A stretch of DNA of 64,000 nucleotides from Mesorhizobium sp. LMG 17147 (GCF_024297145.1 NZ_JANCTC010000002.1:603001-667000), one strand, 5' to 3'. Positions 1-8,714 are shown, counted from the first letter of the stretch. Numbers and translations: made by a program. The notes: generated by a model not told the origin, from the sequence alone.

Positions 1-2
1 GG

Positions 3-251
3 TTGACGTTTCTCTCGCCTCAGGAATTGCATATCCAGGCGTCGATCGGGACCACCGAAATCGATGAGGTGGTCAACGTCGGCCTGATCAGCGTGCGCCC
101 GAATCTCGTGCTCGCGAGCTGGACGGAGCAGAGCGGCAACTTCATTGTGCAGTTGCAGGACCACGAGGAGGGGATCGTTCATAATTATGCGCGGCTGGCC
201 GATGGGCAGCTCTTCTGTGCCCAGGGCGCCATTCAAGTCGTTCCTGCATAA
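3..251 (+). CDS. MoaF-like small beta-barrel protein, probably 5'-truncated by the window edge
   Basis: About 82 residues are visible and the frame is open to the window edge, so the real start is probably upstream. The pattern (strand-rich, with LASWTEQSG followed by VQLQDHEEG and a final DGQLFCAQG) resembles the MoaF-related, lipocalin-like family, in which a W-x-E element precedes a 'D-x-E-x-G' strand and a terminal 'pdG-f---G' strand. Members of this family are small soluble proteins, many of unknown function. The next gene follows 14 bases later on the same strand and may be co-transcribed. The family assignment rests on motif pattern only and no catalytic residues can be named. Confidence 0.45.
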   Translation: MTFLSPQELHIQASIGTTEIDEVVNVGLISVRPNLVLASWTEQSGNFIVQLQDHEEGIVHNYARLADGQLFCAQGAIQVVPA

Positions 252-265
252 GGGAGGAAAATGCG

Positions 266-709
266 ATGGAACTCGCTTACGACAGTCATTTGCTTGCTCG
301 AATTCTGCTGAGCGTCGCGACCGTGGGCTACGGTGTGGTGACGATCAAAGCCGACTTGAACGCCACCCACGCCACCAATCCGCTCTGGACTCCCCACGCC
401 CGGTTTCACGTCGTCTGGCAGGTGTTGAGCTATACCGGAGTGGCGCTGATTGCGCTCGGACTTATCTGGATCAAGGGGCAACTCGAAGCCGAGCGGCTCT
501 ATCTCGCGGGCGGATTGGCCGCGGCCATGTATGGAGCATTCTTCGCGGCCATGCTCTCGCGGCCGATGTATGGCGGCGTGCTGTATGATGAGAACGGCTA
601 TCTGCCGTTCCGGCCGCCGTTTGGACCGGCGGGCTGGCGGTGGGATGTCAACGTCACCGTCTTTACCGCGATGTCCGCGATCCTGCTGCTGGGCGTGGCT
701 GCGATTTAG
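266..709 (+). CDS. Small four-helix integral membrane protein of unknown function
   Basis: The product has 147 residues and about four hydrophobic helices (near residues 8-27, 50-68, 77-95 and 128-146). A conserved-looking segment, THATNPLWTPHARFHVVWQ, joins helices 1 and 2. The His- and Trp-rich 'HARFH--WQ' motif is seen in several uncharacterised bacterial membrane families. I chose this ATG over one five bases upstream in another frame because AGGGAGGA lies 7 bases before it. It follows the MoaF-like gene closely, which suggests one transcript. I do not recognise a specific function. The gene converges on the DUF3445 gene, with a palindromic repeat between them. Confidence 0.7.
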   Translation: MELAYDSHLLARILLSVATVGYGVVTIKADLNATHATNPLWTPHARFHVVWQVLSYTGVALIALGLIWIKGQLEAERLYLAGGLAAAMYGAFFAAMLSRPMYGGVLYDENGYLPFRPPFGPAGWRWDVNVTVFTAMSAILLLGVAAI

Positions 710-778
710 GGAATCCCAGGAAAAGTGTGAAACGGTTTTCCGTCCGGAATTGCGCAAGAACAAGCAAGGACAAAGAGA

Positions 779-820
779 TAGAGCGGTTCGGCGCTTCCGT
801 GAAACGACGAACTGCTCTAG
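779..820. repeat. Palindromic intergenic element between convergent genes
   Basis: The bases form an imperfect inverted repeat: TAGAGCGGTTCGGCG, an 11-base loop, then the mismatched complement ending in GCTCTA. Similar elements with a 'TAGAGCGGTTCGGCG...GTGAAAC' core are scattered through rhizobial intergenic regions. It sits between two convergent genes and could also serve as a weak bidirectional terminator. The match to a dispersed family is from memory and no second copy is seen in this window. Confidence 0.5.
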
Positions 821-831
821 CAACTGTAGTA

Positions 832-1770
832 CTAGGACAGCGCCAGCGCCCCGAGCCGCTCGACCAACCTGTCACGGTCGGTGGTCATCCCCTTGTAGTC
901 GAGCTGTGCCTCGTCCAGCGCCAGAAGTTGTTCGGCAAAGGACGCTGCGAGCGCCACGCGGTCGCGGTGGCGCTCCAGCACGGCGAACGGGTCGAGATGA
1001 ATGCGGATGGTGAAGAGTATGTCGCCCGAGACCGGGAGCTTTCTCAGCGTCTGACGCTCGACGCGGATGAAAGCATGAGCGTCGATGTCGCCGTCCGGGA
1101 ATCTCGACGGGCGATTGCTGGCGCGGTCGATGCGTTCGATGTTGGAGAGCGGATGGTAGAGTGCGTCGCCCGCCTGGATCGACCAGTTGTAGCGCTCGAC
1201 GGCTTGGCCCTGGAGGCCATCGAACATGCGGTTGATGAGATCGGCCGGGCGTGTGCCTGGACCGAAACCCGGTACCGGCGCGTGGATCTGCTGCAGCGGC
1301 TTGCCGAATTTTTCGATCAGCGACCATGACGACGGGAAGCAGAGCGAGCCGGCCGCCAGACGCCAGCCGCTCTCGTCGCGGCGCATCAGGATCAAATCCT
1401 CCTGGACGAGCAACGAGGCCGCGACAAGCGGCGCATCGCTGCAAGAAGCTGCGGCGCCCGAGCCTTCGAGATTGTCGGTGCTGCCGATCACCTCGATCGC
1501 ATTGTCGGCACGCCTGTGGGTCTCAGGAAAGTTCGCCGCCAGATGCACACCGAGCAGATCGAGCACTTCGCGCTGGGCGTCGCGCGTTGCTTGCTCCTCG
1601 ACAAAAACCTTGTCTGGAATTTCCGTGTAAAGCCGGCGTTTCTCGGCAAGATAGGGCAGCAGATATTCGTCGACCTCGATCCATCTATCGAGACTGAGCG
1701 GCTTCAACCCGATGGTGAACAATTTCGAGGAGCCGTCATAGGGTGTGTGAGTCGGTGGGCGGAAACTCAT
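832..1770 (-). CDS. DUF3445 / heme-dependent oxidative N-demethylase family protein
   Basis: The 312-residue protein matches the DUF3445 family, which includes the alpha subunit of heme-dependent oxidative N-demethylase. Features seen are the N-terminal 'P--PYDGSSKLFTIGLKPL', the 'Y---K' stretch, the central VQEDLILMRR, the segment 'LAAGSLCFPSSWSL-EKFGKPL--IH-PVPG' split by variable positions, and a C-terminal 'FTIRIHLDP'. The 'FPSSW---EK-G---IH-PVP' region is the most diagnostic. Enzymes of this family oxidatively remove methyl groups from small amines, usually with partner reductase subunits, and none is seen nearby. Its start overlaps the stop of the upstream YciI gene by 4 bases (ATGA), so the two are translationally coupled. 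Confidence 0.8.
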   Translation of the reverse strand: MSFRPPTHTPYDGSSKLFTIGLKPLSLDRWIEVDEYLLPYLAEKRRLYTEIPDKVFVEEQATRDAQREVLDLLGVHLAANFPETHRRADNAIEVIGSTDNLEGSGAAASCSDAPLVAASLLVQEDLILMRRDESGWRLAAGSLCFPSSWSLIEKFGKPLQQIHAPVPGFGPGTRPADLINRMFDGLQGQAVERYNWSIQAGDALYHPLSNIERIDRASNRPSRFPDGDIDAHAFIRVERQTLRKLPVSGDILFTIRIHLDPFAVLERHRDRVALAASFAEQLLALDEAQLDYKGMTTDRDRLVERLGALALS

Positions 1771-2054
1771 GCTTCTTTGTAGGCTTCCAGTGCGGCAGCG
1801 GCCATTCTCGCCGTGAATTCGGTGATTTCATAATCGGCGGCACCTGCCTTGGCGAAGGGATCGTCCGCCAGTCTGGCATCGAGCACTTCGCGTGAACCGC
1901 GCGCAATGATGATGCCGCCGGTCCTTGGCCGCTTTGGCCCGGAGGCGAGAAAGATACCTTGCGTATAGCAGGCCTTCAGCCACTCGACATGCGCTTGCTG
2001 CAGGCGGTCGATCTCGGTCAGCGGCACCTTGTAGTTCAGCGAAACCACGAACAT
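1767..2054 (-). CDS. YciI-like (YCII) domain protein
   Basis: The 95-residue protein is a single YCII domain of ferredoxin-like alpha/beta fold. It starts MFVVSLNYKVPLTEID and contains HVEWLKACYTQGIFLASGP, the conserved H-x(n)-G-x-h-h-x-S/A-G-P pattern, followed by a glycine-rich GGIIIA strand and DDPF. The DPF motif is typical of the family. Functions of these proteins are mostly unknown, though some are proposed to be enzymes with a His-Asp pair. It lies between the pabC-like gene upstream and the DUF3445 gene downstream on the same strand, with ATGA coupling to the latter. Confidence 0.85.
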   Translation of the reverse strand: MFVVSLNYKVPLTEIDRLQQAHVEWLKACYTQGIFLASGPKRPRTGGIIIARGSREVLDARLADDPFAKAGAADYEITEFTARMAAAALEAYKEA

Positions 2055-2070
2055 TGTTGTCTCCGATGCT

Positions 2071-2733
2071 TCAGCCCAGCCGCGCCGGGATCAATCCGCG
2101 CAGCGAGTTGCCGACGAACAGCGCCTTGGCCGATTTCAGTTCGTTCCACGTGTAGACCGCTTCACCGGCGCGGCCTTGATCCAGCAGTTCGCCGCGCAGG
2201 ACGCCAGCCAGCAGGCCGCAATCGAGCCGCGGCGTGGCCAGCACGCCGTCGCCGAAATCGGCAAAGACGTTGGTGATCGTGCCCTCGCAGATTTCGCCGC
2301 GCTCATTGGCGAGCAGCACCTCGTCGGCCCGGCCGGCCAGATATTCGGCGCGGGCGCGCGTATAGGTTTGTCGGCGGCTGGTCTTGTGACGCAGCAGCGT
2401 GTCGCTCGAATCAAGCCGCACCCGTGCCAGCTGCAGGGTCCAGACCTTGTCTGCGGCGAGCGGCTCGTAGGGCTGCACCGAAACCGCTGCTTCGCCATTG
2501 CGCGACAGGACGAGGCGGGTGCGCAACGCGATGTGGTGGCGGCCGACCGCATTCATCAGCGCTTCGCCGACCCGTTGCGGATCGCAGGCGAAGCCGAGTT
2601 CGTTTGCCGAGCCGTAGAGCCGCGCGAGATGGCGGTCTAAACGGAGGAAACCTGGGCCGGGTTCCCAGCGCATTGTTTCGATCAGTTCGAAATCGGCAGT
2701 GTTCCCGTCGCGAAACGGGCTTTCAGCAGACAC
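2071..2733 (-). CDS. pabC: Aminotransferase class IV family protein, probable 4-amino-4-deoxychorismate lyase
   Basis: This fold-type IV PLP enzyme would convert aminodeoxychorismate to p-aminobenzoate and pyruvate for folate synthesis. The 220-residue frame shows FELIETMRW at the N terminus, LDRHLARL, the presumed PLP-lysine context LLRHKTSRRQTY, and LANERGEICEGTITNVF followed by TPRLDCGLLAGVLR, which are standard class IV motifs. I chose the GTG start (VSAESPFRDG) because GAGGAG lies 8 bases upstream and the N-terminal residues look family-like. An ATG 20 codons further in is the alternative. The gene overlaps the end of pabB by about 50 bases, which implies translational coupling and fits the shared pathway. 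Confidence 0.85.
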   Translation of the reverse strand: MSAESPFRDGNTADFELIETMRWEPGPGFLRLDRHLARLYGSANELGFACDPQRVGEALMNAVGRHHIALRTRLVLSRNGEAAVSVQPYEPLAADKVWTLQLARVRLDSSDTLLRHKTSRRQTYTRARAEYLAGRADEVLLANERGEICEGTITNVFADFGDGVLATPRLDCGLLAGVLRGELLDQGRAGEAVYTWNELKSAKALFVGNSLRGLIPARLG

Positions 2734-3827
2734 TCCTGGTACTCCTCTTCGGCTGTCGAATCGAAGACGACGCCACCGCCGACATTGTAGACCGCCTCGC
2801 CATTGGCAAAGAGCGAGATGGTGCGGATCGCCACCGAAAAGCGCATCCGGCCGCCGGGCGCGATCCAGCCTATGGCGCCGCAGTAGACATCGCGCGGGCC
2901 ACCTTCCAGCTCGCGCAGGATCTCCATGGCGCGGATCTTCGGTGCGCCGGTAATCGAGCCGCAGGGGAACAGCGCGGCGAAAATCTGGCGGATGGTGAGG
3001 CCGGGCAAGAGTTTCGCCCGCACGCGGCTCACCATCTGGTGGACGGTCGGGTAGCTCTCGATGCGGAAAAGCTCCGGCACATCGAGCGTGCCAACCTCGC
3101 TGATCAGTGAGATGTCGTTGCGCAGGAGATCGACAATCATCCGGTTCTCGGCCTGGTTCTTCTCGTCGTTGCGCAAGAATGCTTTCAGGCGATCGTCCTC
3201 GGCTTTTGTTGCGCCGCGCGGCGCGGTGCCCTTCATCGGATGCGTCTCGATCATGCCTTCCGCGTCCACCTCGAAGAACAGTTCGGGCGAACGCGACAAG
3301 ACGATCGGATCGCCGAGCGCGACCAGCGCCCCATACTTCACCGGCTGGCGTTCGGTCAGCGCGTTGAAGGCGACCAGTGGATCGCCCGACCATTGTGCGT
3401 GGACCGGAAAGGTCAGATTGCCCTGGTAGCAGTCGCCCTTGCGGATATGGTCATGCAGCCTGGCAAAGCGTTTGGCGTAGTCGTCCGAAGACCAGGCTGC
3501 CTTGGCGTCAAAGATTGGGCCGTTGCTAACCGGCAGATCGCCTGGCGCGACCGTCTCTTCGACTGGCGCGTCGAACACGCCGAGGCAGAAAAGCGGGGCG
3601 CGGCGGCCGGCCGGCAGCAGCGGAACGAGCTTGGGTTCGAGCAGGTAACCGGCCTCGTAGGAGAAATAGCCGGCCAGCCATTTGCCGCCGTCATGTGCTG
3701 CCTGCGCGGCTTCCAGGGCCGGCAAAAAGTCCGCCTCGCCATGCGCTGCGATTATCTCGGCCGGCCGGTCGAAAACGAGCTGACGCGCGGTCTCGTCGTT
3801 CCGGAAAATTGCAAAGGGCAGGGGCAT
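2682..3827 (-). CDS. pabB: Aminodeoxychorismate synthase component I
   Basis: PabB adds ammonia to chorismate to give 4-amino-4-deoxychorismate. The 381-residue product has the chorismate-binding domain motifs: DCYQGNLTFP, SRSPELFFEV, HPMKGTAPRG, NRMIVDLLRND and the signature PCGSITGAPKIRAMEIL. The length is normal for the short alphaproteobacterial form, whose N-terminal half is reduced compared with TrpE. No pabA (glutamine amidotransferase) gene is adjacent, so ammonia is presumably supplied by a subunit encoded elsewhere. It heads a minus-strand operon: pabB, pabC-like, YciI, DUF3445. The start ATG has only a weak GAG-type ribosome site. Confidence 0.93.
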   Translation of the reverse strand: MPLPFAIFRNDETARQLVFDRPAEIIAAHGEADFLPALEAAQAAHDGGKWLAGYFSYEAGYLLEPKLVPLLPAGRRAPLFCLGVFDAPVEETVAPGDLPVSNGPIFDAKAAWSSDDYAKRFARLHDHIRKGDCYQGNLTFPVHAQWSGDPLVAFNALTERQPVKYGALVALGDPIVLSRSPELFFEVDAEGMIETHPMKGTAPRGATKAEDDRLKAFLRNDEKNQAENRMIVDLLRNDISLISEVGTLDVPELFRIESYPTVHQMVSRVRAKLLPGLTIRQIFAALFPCGSITGAPKIRAMEILRELEGGPRDVYCGAIGWIAPGGRMRFSVAIRTISLFANGEAVYNVGGGVVFDSTAEEEYQECLLKARFATGTLPISN

Positions 3828-3924
3828 AAGGCTCGAATGCTGCGGTCACCAGCGATCGATCTATATGGGGGCTCGACCGTGTGCAATCGAGGGAGCGGCG
3901 TCTCAAGACGCAAAGGCGCGAGGC

Positions 3925-3954
3925 AAAAACAAATGCGGCGCCAGTGGGCGCCGC
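3925..3954 (-). terminator. Rho-independent terminator after the HhH-domain gene
   Basis: On the minus strand GCGGCGCC, a four-base loop and GGCGCCGC form a perfect 8-bp stem, followed by a T-rich tract (CATTTGTTTTT). It starts 30 bases after the stop of the minus-strand gene at 3984. Confidence 0.75.
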
Positions 3955-3983
3955 CTTGTTCCAAAATGCCACCTCGCGATGGG

Positions 3984-4772
3984 TCAGGTGTTGCTGGCTT
4001 CCCCCGCGGTCGGGAAGCGGCGCGCAAATTCCTTCTCGTCACCGGCGGCAAGCAGTTTCGCCTGCTCGATCCAGCGTTCACGTTCGATGCGGCCGTCGAA
4101 ATTCAACGTCGCCTCGATCCGCTTGACATCGTCGGGCGTCCAGGCGGCGATCTGGGCATAGGTCGTGACGCCAAGCCCTTTGAGCAGCCGCTCGTTGGTC
4201 GGGCCGATGCCGATCAGGCGACGCAGATCGTTGGCTTTGCCTGCCGCGGTGGCTGTTGCCTTGCCGGTCGCGGCTTTCTTTGCAATTGGCGCAGCCTTGC
4301 TTGCCGCCGGCGCGGTCCTGGGCGCGGCGCTCGCCTTCGATACAGGCGGTTTCTGCGTTGCCGTTTTCGCGGCACTTGCGCGTGGCGCGGTGGCGGCCTT
4401 CGCCGTTGCAGATTTCTTCGGCGCCGGTTTGGCCGGTGCGGATGTCGACATCAGGGTTGACGGCGCCTGCATCGCGGCTTTGGTCGCGCCGGTCTTGGCG
4501 GCTGGCGCCTTGGCTGTTGCCGCCTTCGCGGTTGGCGCCTGGGTGGTTTTCGCCTCGCCCAGCCGGCGTTCGAGATCGGCGCGGGCGCGGCCGCATGCAT
4601 CCAACTCACCGGTCAGACGGTCGCTATCGGCCCGCAATCTGTCACGTTCGCTGCGCGTGCGGTCTAGATCGCCGCGCAAACTGTCGAGCTCGCCACGCAG
4701 GCGTCCCCAAATGAACCAGCCAACCAACACACCTACCAGGAACGCCAGGAGCATGTAGAAAAAAGTGCCCAT
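3984..4772 (-). CDS. Membrane-anchored coiled-coil protein with C-terminal helix-hairpin-helix domain
   Basis: The 262-residue protein has four parts. One N-terminal membrane helix (residues 4-22, FFYMLLAFLVGVLVGWFIWG) comes first, then a charged heptad-like coiled coil (about 24-75, rich in R-x-x-L-D). A low-complexity Ala/Lys/Pro/Thr linker (about 76-180) follows, reminiscent of histone-H1-like or TonB-like linkers. Last is a compact domain (about 183-245) with DLRRLIGIGPTNERLLKGLG and FDGRIERERWIEQAK, typical of the helix-hairpin-helix module often fused to ribosomal L21 or NADH dehydrogenase-associated proteins. GGAGAGA precedes the ATG. The HhH module may bind nucleic acid or protein, but no enzymatic function can be named. 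Confidence 0.7.
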   Translation of the reverse strand: MGTFFYMLLAFLVGVLVGWFIWGRLRGELDSLRGDLDRTRSERDRLRADSDRLTGELDACGRARADLERRLGEAKTTQAPTAKAATAKAPAAKTGATKAAMQAPSTLMSTSAPAKPAPKKSATAKAATAPRASAAKTATQKPPVSKASAAPRTAPAASKAAPIAKKAATGKATATAAGKANDLRRLIGIGPTNERLLKGLGVTTYAQIAAWTPDDVKRIEATLNFDGRIERERWIEQAKLLAAGDEKEFARRFPTAGEASNT

Positions 4773-5163
4773 TGTCTTTCTCTCTCCAGTCCCATCCGTC
4801 CGCCCTGGCCTGTAGAGCCATGACCTCGGCGAAGGACCATTCGATGGTGGTTCCGCAATTTGCAGAACAGCCGGCTTCGATCGAGCTGTCGGCGACCGGT
4901 TTGCCCCTGGCCAACAGCCATTGTCGCATCCGCCGACACGCCATGACCGGTCGGGACTTTCCGACCAGGCCCATTCGTGCCCGGCTGAGCTTGAGGGCGG
5001 ACGCTATCATACAGCTTACGGGAATCTAACGGAAAACTTCCATGGAAAGTTATTTAAGAACAAATAACCAAGACAAGAATAGAACCACCGCCAATATGCA
5101 TTGCAGCTAAACTGTTCTGGAAAACCCGGTCATCCGGTGTTGCGCATCACCCGGTGTTGCGCA
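4773..5163. other. Intergenic region, no convincing gene
   Basis: Short open frames exist on both strands, but none has both a ribosome site and recognisable composition. Bases 5030-5100 are visibly A+T-richer and could hold a promoter for the minus-strand gene on the left. Nothing else is identified. Confidence 0.4.
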
Positions 5164-5166
5164 TCA
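5134..5166. repeat. Tandem 17-base duplication at the pepF stop codon
   Basis: CCGGTGTTGCGCATCA occurs twice, at 5134-5149 and 5151-5166, separated by one C. The second copy contains the pepF stop codon (minus-strand TGA), so the duplication leaves the protein sequence unchanged. Confidence 0.8.
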
Positions 5167-6999
5167 ATTGTCCAGTGCTTCCAGCTCGTCGATCAGTCCG
5201 CTGATCACGCCAAGCCCGATTTGCCAGAAGGCAGGGTCGGCCGCGTCGAGGCCGAACGGCGCCAGAAGCTCGGAATGATGCTTGGTGCCGCCGGCGCGCA
5301 GCATGGCAAAATATTTCTCCTGAAAACCGCGCTCGGCGTTCTGGTAGACCGCGTAGAGCGAGTTCACCAGGCAATCGCCGAATGCATAGGCATAGACGTA
5401 GAAAGGCGAGTGGATGAAATGCGGAATATAGGTCCAGAAAACTTCGTACCCCTCGCGCAGCTTGATCGCCGGCCCGAGGCTTTCCGCCTGCACTTCCAGC
5501 CAGAACTGGCCGAGCTTGTCGGAGGTCAATTCGCCGCTCTTGCGCTCGGCATGCACCTTGCGCTCGAACTCGTAGAAGGCGATCTGGCGCACGACGGTGT
5601 TGATCATGTCCTCGACCTTCTGGGCGAGCATGGCCTTGCGTTCGCGCTTGTCGGTGGTCTGCTCGAGCAGCGAGCGGAAGGTCAGCATCTCGCCGAACAC
5701 CGATGCCGTTTCGGCCAGCGTCAGCGGCGTCGACGCCATCAAGGCGCCCTGGCCGCCGGCCAGCACCTGGTGCACGCCGTGGCCGAGCTCGTGCGCCAGC
5801 GTCATCACGTCGCGCGGCTTGCCCATGTAGTTGAGCAGCACATAGGGATGCGCCGAAGGCACGGTCGGATGCGCGAAGGCGCCAGGCGACTTGCCGGGTC
5901 TCACCGGTGCATCGATCCAGTTGCGGTCGAAGAAAGTTCTGGCGATCTCCGCCATGTCGGGCGAAAAGCGCTGGTAGGCGGAAAGCACGGTGTTCTTGGC
6001 CTCGTCCCAGCCGATGACCGCCTGCGGGGTCTCCGGCAGGGGCGCATTGCGGTCCCAGTGGTTCATCACCTCCATGCCGAGCCAGCGCGCCTTCATCGCA
6101 TAATAGCGATGCGACAGGCGCGGATAGGCGTCGCGAACCGCGGCGGCGAGTGCATCCACCACGCTGCGTTCGACTCGGTTGGCGAGATGGCGGGAATCGG
6201 CAATATCCTCGAAGCCGCGCCAGCGGTCGGAGATCTCCTTGTCCTTGGCCAGCGTATTGGTGACCAGCGTGAAAACGCGCAAATTCTTGCGGAAGGTAGT
6301 GGCCAGCGCCTCGGACGCCCGGCGGCGCACCTCGCTGTCCGCGTCCTGCAGGCGATTGAGCGCCGGCTCCAGCGTCAGCTCCTCGCCGTCGACGTCGAAG
6401 CGCAAATCGGTCATCGTCTCGTCGAACAGGCGGTTCCAGGCCCCGCGCCCGGTGATCGATTTTTCATGGAAGAGCTGCTCGATGCGGTCTTCGAGCTGAT
6501 AGGGCTTGTCCTTGCGCAGATCGACCACCCAGGGCCGGTAATGGGCGAAGGCCGGATCGGTGGCGAGGGCGTTTTCGATCGCGCCATCGTCGATGAGGTT
6601 CAGCTCGAGCGCGAAAAACAGCAGGTGGGCGCTGGCATCGGTCATCTTTTCCTGGATGTCGCCATAGAGCTTAGCGCGCTGCGGATCCGACGTGTCGCCG
6701 GCATAGACAAGCCCGGCATAGGAGACGATGCGGCCGATCAGCTCCTCCAGCGCTTCATAGGCCTGAAGCGCCGCGCCAAGCCTGCCGGCGCTGCCACGCC
6801 CGGCCTCGGCGGCGAGCGTGCCTTTCCAACGACTCTCGAAGGCGACGGCATCGGCGGCGGCCTTGGCGATGTCGCGCTTCAACTCGGGCGCTTCCATGCC
6901 CGAATAGAGATCGGCCAGATTCCATTCCGGCAGATCGCCAAGCTCCGCCACGCCCTGACCGGGCGCCGCCGCCAGCTTTCGAGCAAAAACCATGCGCAT
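5164..6999 (-). CDS. pepF: Oligoendopeptidase F, M3 family zinc metallopeptidase
   Basis: PepF cleaves short peptides in the cytoplasm. The 611-residue product carries the zinc-binding HELGHGVHQ motif near residue 403, with the third ligand expected in the ETASVFGEM helix about 25 residues later. These are the hallmarks of family M3B. The C-terminal HFIHSPFYVYAYAFGD is another conserved M3 segment. I chose the internal ATG (MRMVFARK) because GGAAGGA lies 7 bases upstream, rather than the ATG seven codons earlier. It is divergent from the response-regulator gene across a 150-base gap that must hold both promoters. Confidence 0.95.
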   Translation of the reverse strand: MRMVFARKLAAAPGQGVAELGDLPEWNLADLYSGMEAPELKRDIAKAAADAVAFESRWKGTLAAEAGRGSAGRLGAALQAYEALEELIGRIVSYAGLVYAGDTSDPQRAKLYGDIQEKMTDASAHLLFFALELNLIDDGAIENALATDPAFAHYRPWVVDLRKDKPYQLEDRIEQLFHEKSITGRGAWNRLFDETMTDLRFDVDGEELTLEPALNRLQDADSEVRRRASEALATTFRKNLRVFTLVTNTLAKDKEISDRWRGFEDIADSRHLANRVERSVVDALAAAVRDAYPRLSHRYYAMKARWLGMEVMNHWDRNAPLPETPQAVIGWDEAKNTVLSAYQRFSPDMAEIARTFFDRNWIDAPVRPGKSPGAFAHPTVPSAHPYVLLNYMGKPRDVMTLAHELGHGVHQVLAGGQGALMASTPLTLAETASVFGEMLTFRSLLEQTTDKRERKAMLAQKVEDMINTVVRQIAFYEFERKVHAERKSGELTSDKLGQFWLEVQAESLGPAIKLREGYEVFWTYIPHFIHSPFYVYAYAFGDCLVNSLYAVYQNAERGFQEKYFAMLRAGGTKHHSELLAPFGLDAADPAFWQIGLGVISGLIDELEALDN

Positions 7000-7151
7000 T
7001 GCCGATCCTTCCAGACACAAAAATTCGAGGAAACGAGAAGCCGGTCAAATCCTAAGGAATTCATTCACCGGGTTTTTTGAAAGCTTATTTAGAACCCTGT
7101 GCCAAGATGATCCATAGGGCGCATTCTCGGGCGGGCACGGTCGGATCAGTC

Positions 7152-8714
7152 ATGGCAGCTTCCATACTCATAGTCGATGACGATCCCGTGCAGCGCAGGC
7201 TGCTCGAGGCGGCGGTGACGAAATTCGGCCACACCGCGATCGTCGCCGATGGCGGCGAGGCGGGTCTCGAGTTTGTCGACGGACCCAATGCGCGCGACGT
7301 GTCGGTGGTCATCCTCGACCTGATGATGCCCGGGCTCGACGGCATCGGCGTGCTGAAGGCGATGCGCGAGCGCGGCATCCACATCCCCGTCATCGTGCAG
7401 ACCGCGCAGGGCGGCATCGAAACCGTCGTTTCGGCAATGCGTCACGGCGCCTTCGACTTCGTCGTCAAGCCGGCCTCCCCCGACAGGCTGCAGGCGTCGA
7501 TCGGCAACGCCCTCAAGGTCGAAGCGCTCGAAGGCGAGGTGAAGCGCTCGTCACGACATCGCGGCGGCCATCTGACGTTCAAGGACATGATCACCCACAG
7601 TCCGGCGATGGATCGGGTGATTCGGCTCGGCCGCAAGGCGGCGGCGTCCAACATTCCGATCCTGATCGAAGGTGAATCCGGCGTCGGCAAGGAACTGGTG
7701 GCGCGCGCCATCCAGGGCAGCGGCGACCGCCGCTCGAAACCTTTCGTCACCGTCAATTGCGGCGCCATCCCCGACAATCTGGTCGAATCGATTCTGTTCG
7801 GGCACGAGAAGGGTTCGTTCACCGGCGCCACCGAAAAACATACCGGCAAGTTCGTCGAAGCGCACACCGGCACGCTGTTCCTTGACGAAATCGGCGACCT
7901 GCCGCTCGACGTGCAGGTCAAGCTGTTGCGCGCGGTACAGGACGGCGAGGTCGATCCGGTTGGCGGGCGCGCGACCGTCAGGGTCGACATCAGGCTGATC
8001 TCGGCAACCCATCGCAACCTGCTGCAGCAGGTCAAGGACGGCAAGTTCCGCGAGGACCTATTCTATCGGCTGAACGTCTATCCAATCTTCGTGCCGCCAT
8101 TGCGCGACCGTCGCGACGACATCCCCTATCTGGTGGAGCACTTCATGGAGAAGGTGGCGCCCGCCGATCCGCGCCGCCGCCTGCGAGGCATCTCGGCTGC
8201 GGCGCTTGCCATGCTGCAGGCCTATGACTGGCCGGGCAACATAAGGCAGCTCGAAAACGCCGTCTTCCGGGCCTCGGTGCTCGCCGACGGCGACATGCTG
8301 ACCGAAGAGGAATTCCCGCAGATCCGGGCGCAGGTCGAGGGCACGGTCAATCTCGATTCGGGTATCGCCTTGCCCAATTCAGTGGGGCCAGCTTCAGGGT
8401 GGCCAGTTTCCGGGTTGGCTTCGGGAAGCCTGCCGCGTGATAACATATCGGCCGCTGGCGGCATCGCAGCCGCCGACGCCGATGCACCGGCCGAGCCTCG
8501 TTTCGGCACGCTGCGGGCGCTCGACGAGCGCGGCAATGTGCGTGCGCTGGCCGACGTCGAACTCGAAATGATCAAGCTCGCCATCGATCACTACAACGGC
8601 CAGATGAGCGAAGTCGCCCGCCGCCTCGGCATCGGTCGGTCGACGCTCTACCGCAAGCTCAAGGAATACGGCATCGACCCGGAAACCGGCCGCGTCGAAC
8701 GGCTCGCTTCGTGA
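7152..8714 (+). CDS. Sigma-54-dependent response regulator, NtrC/DctD type
   Basis: Three domains are visible in 520 residues. The receiver (1-120) has the acidic pocket VDDD and phospho-acceptor Asp56 in VVILDLMMPG. The AAA+ sigma-54 activator domain (about 150-375) has Walker A GESGVGKE and Walker B LFLDEIGDLP. The C-terminal Fis-type HTH contains MSEVARRLGIGRSTLYRKLKEYG. The sigma-54 contact loop reads GSFTGA rather than the usual GAFTGA. A variable linker of about 70 residues precedes the HTH. I preferred the internal start MAASILIVDDD because receivers begin this way; the longer frame adds 25 unlikely residues. No histidine kinase gene is adjacent, so the signal is unknown. Confidence 0.88.
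   Translation: MAASILIVDDDPVQRRLLEAAVTKFGHTAIVADGGEAGLEFVDGPNARDVSVVILDLMMPGLDGIGVLKAMRERGIHIPVIVQTAQGGIETVVSAMRHGAFDFVVKPASPDRLQASIGNALKVEALEGEVKRSSRHRGGHLTFKDMITHSPAMDRVIRLGRKAAASNIPILIEGESGVGKELVARAIQGSGDRRSKPFVTVNCGAIPDNLVESILFGHEKGSFTGATEKHTGKFVEAHTGTLFLDEIGDLPLDVQVKLLRAVQDGEVDPVGGRATVRVDIRLISATHRNLLQQVKDGKFREDLFYRLNVYPIFVPPLRDRRDDIPYLVEHFMEKVAPADPRRRLRGISAAALAMLQAYDWPGNIRQLENAVFRASVLADGDMLTEEEFPQIRAQVEGTVNLDSGIALPNSVGPASGWPVSGLASGSLPRDNISAAGGIAAADADAPAEPRFGTLRALDERGNVRALADVELEMIKLAIDHYNGQMSEVARRLGIGRSTLYRKLKEYGIDPETGRVERLAS

Noticed and set aside
4642..5010. Minus-strand ORF upstream of the HhH gene
   Set aside because: Overlaps the supported HhH gene in another frame, has no ribosome site and reads as random sequence.
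5101..7080. Long plus-strand ORF opposite pepF
   Set aside because: It is the antisense of a well-supported M3 peptidase gene; G+C-rich genes often leave long open frames on the other strand.
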